From Pseudomonas frederiksbergensis (GTDB lineage Bacteria; Pseudomonadota; Gammaproteobacteria; Pseudomonadales; Pseudomonadaceae): a stretch of DNA of 64,000 nt. The notes under the pieces are model-generated. The model did no database searches and was not told the DNA's origin. It saw only the letters and a list, made by a program, of their open reading frames with translations. Positions 61,832 through 64,000 of this stretch are shown here, piece after piece (within the stretch, counting starts at the first letter, position 1; every line of letters begins with the position of its first letter). Both the position numbers and the translations under genes were made by a program. The stretch is from the NCBI RefSeq assembly GCF_035751725.1, contig NZ_CP142104.1, positions 2,914,001 to 2,978,000 of the forward strand, read 5' to 3'.

Positions 61832-63496
61832 TCAAGCCGAAACGTTCTTCGCCAATGTCTCTTGGACTTTGGCGATTTCCTGGTTGCGCAAGATAAAGCG
61901 CTGCAACTTGCCGCTCGGGGTTTTCGGCAAGTCGCTGACAAATTCGATTTCACGGGGATAGGCATGGGCCGCCAGGCGCTTGCGCACGTGCTGGCGCAGT
62001 TCTTCGGCCAGCTCTGGCGCGGCGCGGTACTGGGCGCTGAGCACCACGAAGGCTTTTACCAGCTCGGTACGCTCCGGATCAGGCTTGCCGACCACGGCGG
62101 CCTCGACCACCGCCGGGTGCTCGATCAGCGCGCTTTCCACATCGAACGGGCCAACGCGATAGCCGGACGTGGTAATCACATCATCGCTGCGCCCGACGAA
62201 GCTGATGCTGCCGTCCGGATTGAATTCAACGGTGTCACCGCTCAGGTAATAATCACCGACGAAGGCCTTGGTCGGGCCGCCCTGGTAACCGGCGAACCAG
62301 CACATCGGTGACTGGCTGCGGTCGACGGCAAGAATACCCGGCTGGCCTACACCGAGTTCCTGATGGTTTTCATCCAACACCACGATGCGATGGCCCGGCG
62401 AAGCGAAACCTGCCGCGCCCTGGTGCACCGGATGGTCGAGACCGTGGTGATTGCACAGCACCATGCCCAGTTCAGTTTGGCCGTAATGGTCGTGGATCAC
62501 CACGTCCAGGTTGTCGGCAAACCAGCGGATCACTTCCGGGTTCAGCGGCTCGCCGGCGCTGCTGACGATGCGCAACTTGCCCTTGATCGACCGGGCGAAC
62601 TGGTCGCCGCCGGCAATCAGCAAGCGATACGCGGTGGGCGAACCCGCCAGGTTGGTGATGCCGTATTTATTAATGACCCGGCAGGTGCTGTCCAGGGTGA
62701 ACGGGCCGTCGTAGAACGTGATGGGGTGCCCCATCGCCAACGGCCCGGTCACGCCGAAATAGATGCCGTAGGCCCAGCCGGGATCGGCAACGTTCCAAAA
62801 GGCGTCTTCAGGGCGCAGGTCCACGGCGTCGCGCATGTAGCTCTGGAACGCGACGATGGCCTTGAGCGGCACCGACAGTGCCTTGGCCGGTCCCGTCGTG
62901 CCAGAGGTGAACATCAGCAGGAACGGATCCTCGCCGGTCAGCATCAGTGGCTCGCAGTGGTTGGATTGGTTGGCGACCTCGGCCCAGAAGCTGAAATCGC
63001 CGCGGACGATGCCCTGCCCTTTTTCGCCGCCGACCGTCACGACGATGGGGCAACCGGCCACTTCGTCGAGTTTGGGGCGGTTGGTGGCGTCGGTGACCAC
63101 TACCCGGGCGCCGGAGCTGCCGAGGCGATGTTCGATGGCCTTGGGACCGAACGCGGTGAAAAGCGGCTGGTACACCGCGCCGATGCGCCACGTGGCCAGC
63201 ACCACGATCAGCAACTCCGCAGTACGCGGCAACAAGCCAGCAACCTTGTCGCCCTTGCCAACACCTTGGGCGCGCAGGAAATTGGCGAAGCGCGCCGCGT
63301 TGTCTTGCAGGTCACGGTAAGTCCAGGTCGCATCGCTGCCGTCACGGCCCTCCCAGAACAAGGCGATACGTCCCGGCAAGGCGTGCCGGTCGCAACATTC
63401 GACGCAGGCATTGAGCGCTTCGAGCGAGCCGTGCAACGCGGCATTGACGGTGTGCAGGTAATCGAACTGCGACGTGGCGGACGAGTAATCGCGCAT
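61832..63496 (-). CDS. Acyl-CoA synthetase (AMP-forming, short/branched chain)
   Basis: A 554-residue ANL enzyme from ATG 63496. All catalytic motifs are intact: P-loop [63 protein letters not shown] and the A10 lysine in [11 protein letters not shown]. This contrasts with the altered ligase at 34000-35505. It is the first gene of the isoleucine/2-methylbutyrate operon and probably activates 2-methylbutyrate or a similar acid so that the pathway also works on the free acid. Confidence 0.88.
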   Translation of the reverse strand: MRDYSSATSQFDYLHTVNAALHGSLEALNACVECCDRHALPGRIALFWEGRDGSDATWTYRDLQDNAARFANFLRAQGVGKGDKVAGLLPRTAELLIVVLATWRIGAVYQPLFTAFGPKAIEHRLGSSGARVVVTDATNRPKLDEVAGCPIVVTVGGEKGQGIVRGDFSFWAEVANQSNHCEPLMLTGEDPFLLMFTSGTTGPAKALSVPLKAIVAFQSYMRDAVDLRPEDAFWNVADPGWAYGIYFGVTGPLAMGHPITFYDGPFTLDSTCRVINKYGITNLAGSPTAYRLLIAGGDQFARSIKGKLRIVSSAGEPLNPEVIRWFADNLDVVIHDHYGQTELGMVLCNHHGLDHPVHQGAAGFASPGHRIVVLDENHQELGVGQPGILAVDRSQSPMCWFAGYQGGPTKAFVGDYYLSGDTVEFNPDGSISFVGRSDDVITTSGYRVGPFDVESALIEHPAVVEAAVVGKPDPERTELVKAFVVLSAQYRAAPELAEELRQHVRKRLAAHAYPREIEFVSDLPKTPSGKLQRFILRNQEIAKVQETLAKNVSA

Positions 63497-63651
63497 GACC
63501 AGAATCCCTCTGTACTTTTTATTGGTGGGGGAACCGTGAATAGCAGGCAAATACTCGCGCCGAAGTGCCCGCGCGGCAATGGTCAAAGCCCTCAAGTTGC
63601 TTGACTGGTTTGGCCATGGACCAAAGTAGGTATTGGCTGTTCGCGAGGGCG

Positions 63652-64000
63652 TCAGCCAGGCTCGTTGAGGATCAAACTGCGATAGTGTCCGGGATTGGAC
63701 CCGGACCACTTGCGAAACGCCTTGTAGAACGAACTGGCGTCGGAAAACCCCAGGCGCGAGGCAATCTCCACGAAACTGATGGACGGTTCGGCCAGCCAGG
63801 CAATCGCCAGCTCCTTGCGCACACCGTCCTTGAGCGCCTGGTAGGTCTGCCCCTCCTCCGCCAGGCGCCGGCGCAGGGTCGAGGCGGAAACGCACAGCCG
63901 CTGGGCCAGGGCCTCGGTTTCCGGCCATTGCTCGGCGGGCAACTGGCGCAAATCGTGCCGGATACGACTGGCGAGGCTTTGCGGGTCGCGGTATTTGACC
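63652..64000 (-). CDS. AraC-family regulator, C-terminal part (cut by window end)
   Basis: The frame stays open to the last base of the window, so the N-terminal part lies outside. The visible about 115 residues contain the AraC DNA-binding domain: ALAQRLCVSASTLRRRLAEE and ISFVEIASRLGFSDASSFYK, followed by AFRKWSGSNPGHYRS. The arrangement with an N-terminal sensor of Arabinose_bd type is usual for regulators next to this operon in Pseudomonas. It lies 155 bases upstream of the acyl-CoA synthetase on the same strand and is its likely activator. Confidence 0.85.
   Translation of the reverse strand, partial: VKYRDPQSLASRIRHDLRQLPAEQWPETEALAQRLCVSASTLRRRLAEEGQTYQALKDGVRKELAIAWLAEPSISFVEIASRLGFSDASSFYKAFRKWSGSNPGHYRSLILNEPG

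Noticed and set aside
1..64000. CRISPR arrays, tRNA/rRNA genes, prophage or insertion sequences
   Set aside because: I saw no regularly spaced repeats, cloverleaf-type sequence, integrase or transposase; short GC-rich repeats are REP elements.

Overview
The window looks like a chromosomal segment of a fluorescent-group Pseudomonas. Codon usage is GC-rich. It carries an OprD-type porin, many LysR-type regulators, sigma-54 control circuits, a branched-chain amino acid catabolic block in the order familiar from P. putida, and several copies of the GTGGGAGCGAGC...GCTCGC REP element typical of this group. Genes are tightly packed. No rRNA, tRNA, CRISPR array, integrase or insertion sequence was seen. 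Identification rests on reading the sequence only; no database search was possible.

Layout. 1-3430: the end of a Pst phosphate importer operon (pstC', pstA, pstB), followed by a Fic-fold protein with an altered active site and a small HAD-fold protein. 3549-10464: small oxidoreductases, each paired with a local regulator (AraC/LysR, TetR, ArsR); the TetR and ArsR genes have clear twin operators. 10628-12481: a fused ABC exporter. 12529-22319: a catabolic island (MFS, MmgE/PrpD, two NodB-fold hydrolases, a polar amino acid ABC importer, an argininosuccinate-lyase-family C-N lyase) facing a divergent LysR gene. 22380-26465: the RtcR/RtcB/RtcA RNA repair system with a sigma-54 promoter. 26574-30798: a PAS-type sigma-54 activator, its upstream dyads and a -24/-12 promoter in front of an iron-type alcohol dehydrogenase and a permease.

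30851-32457 is AT-richer and holds an orphan protein with a His/Cys pattern like clan CD (C80/caspase-like) peptidases, plus a TetR regulator. 32916-43860 is the most unusual part: an apparent polyketide/butenolide-type biosynthetic operon. It encodes an SDR reductase, an acyl-AMP ligase-like protein lacking key lysines, a HAD-IB phosphatase, a FAD monooxygenase, a triple carrier protein whose third domain lost its serine, an 1136-residue ketosynthase / degenerate ketosynthase / tandem AfsA-type hotdog fusion, a SRPBCC cyclase-like protein and an outer-membrane barrel. AfsA-family chemistry (beta-ketoacyl transfer to a glycerol-type C3 phosphate) together with a phosphatase and a reductase suggests a gamma-butyrolactone or butenolide product. 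I do not recognise a characterised cluster with this architecture.

43912-48166: a LysR gene and a PhnDCEE-type oxyanion importer (phosphonate/phosphite or putative selenate type). 48182-53091: an OprD porin and two paralogous LysR regulators flanking a DUF1445 protein and a SnoaL-like protein. 53179-55434: UDP-glucose 6-dehydrogenase, a terminator and an HPP-family membrane protein. 55569-57829: hydroxyisobutyryl-CoA hydrolase and isobutyryl-CoA dehydrogenase-like genes (valine). 57931-63496, convergent with these: an isoleucine/2-methylbutyrate beta-oxidation operon, with an AraC gene cut by the window end.
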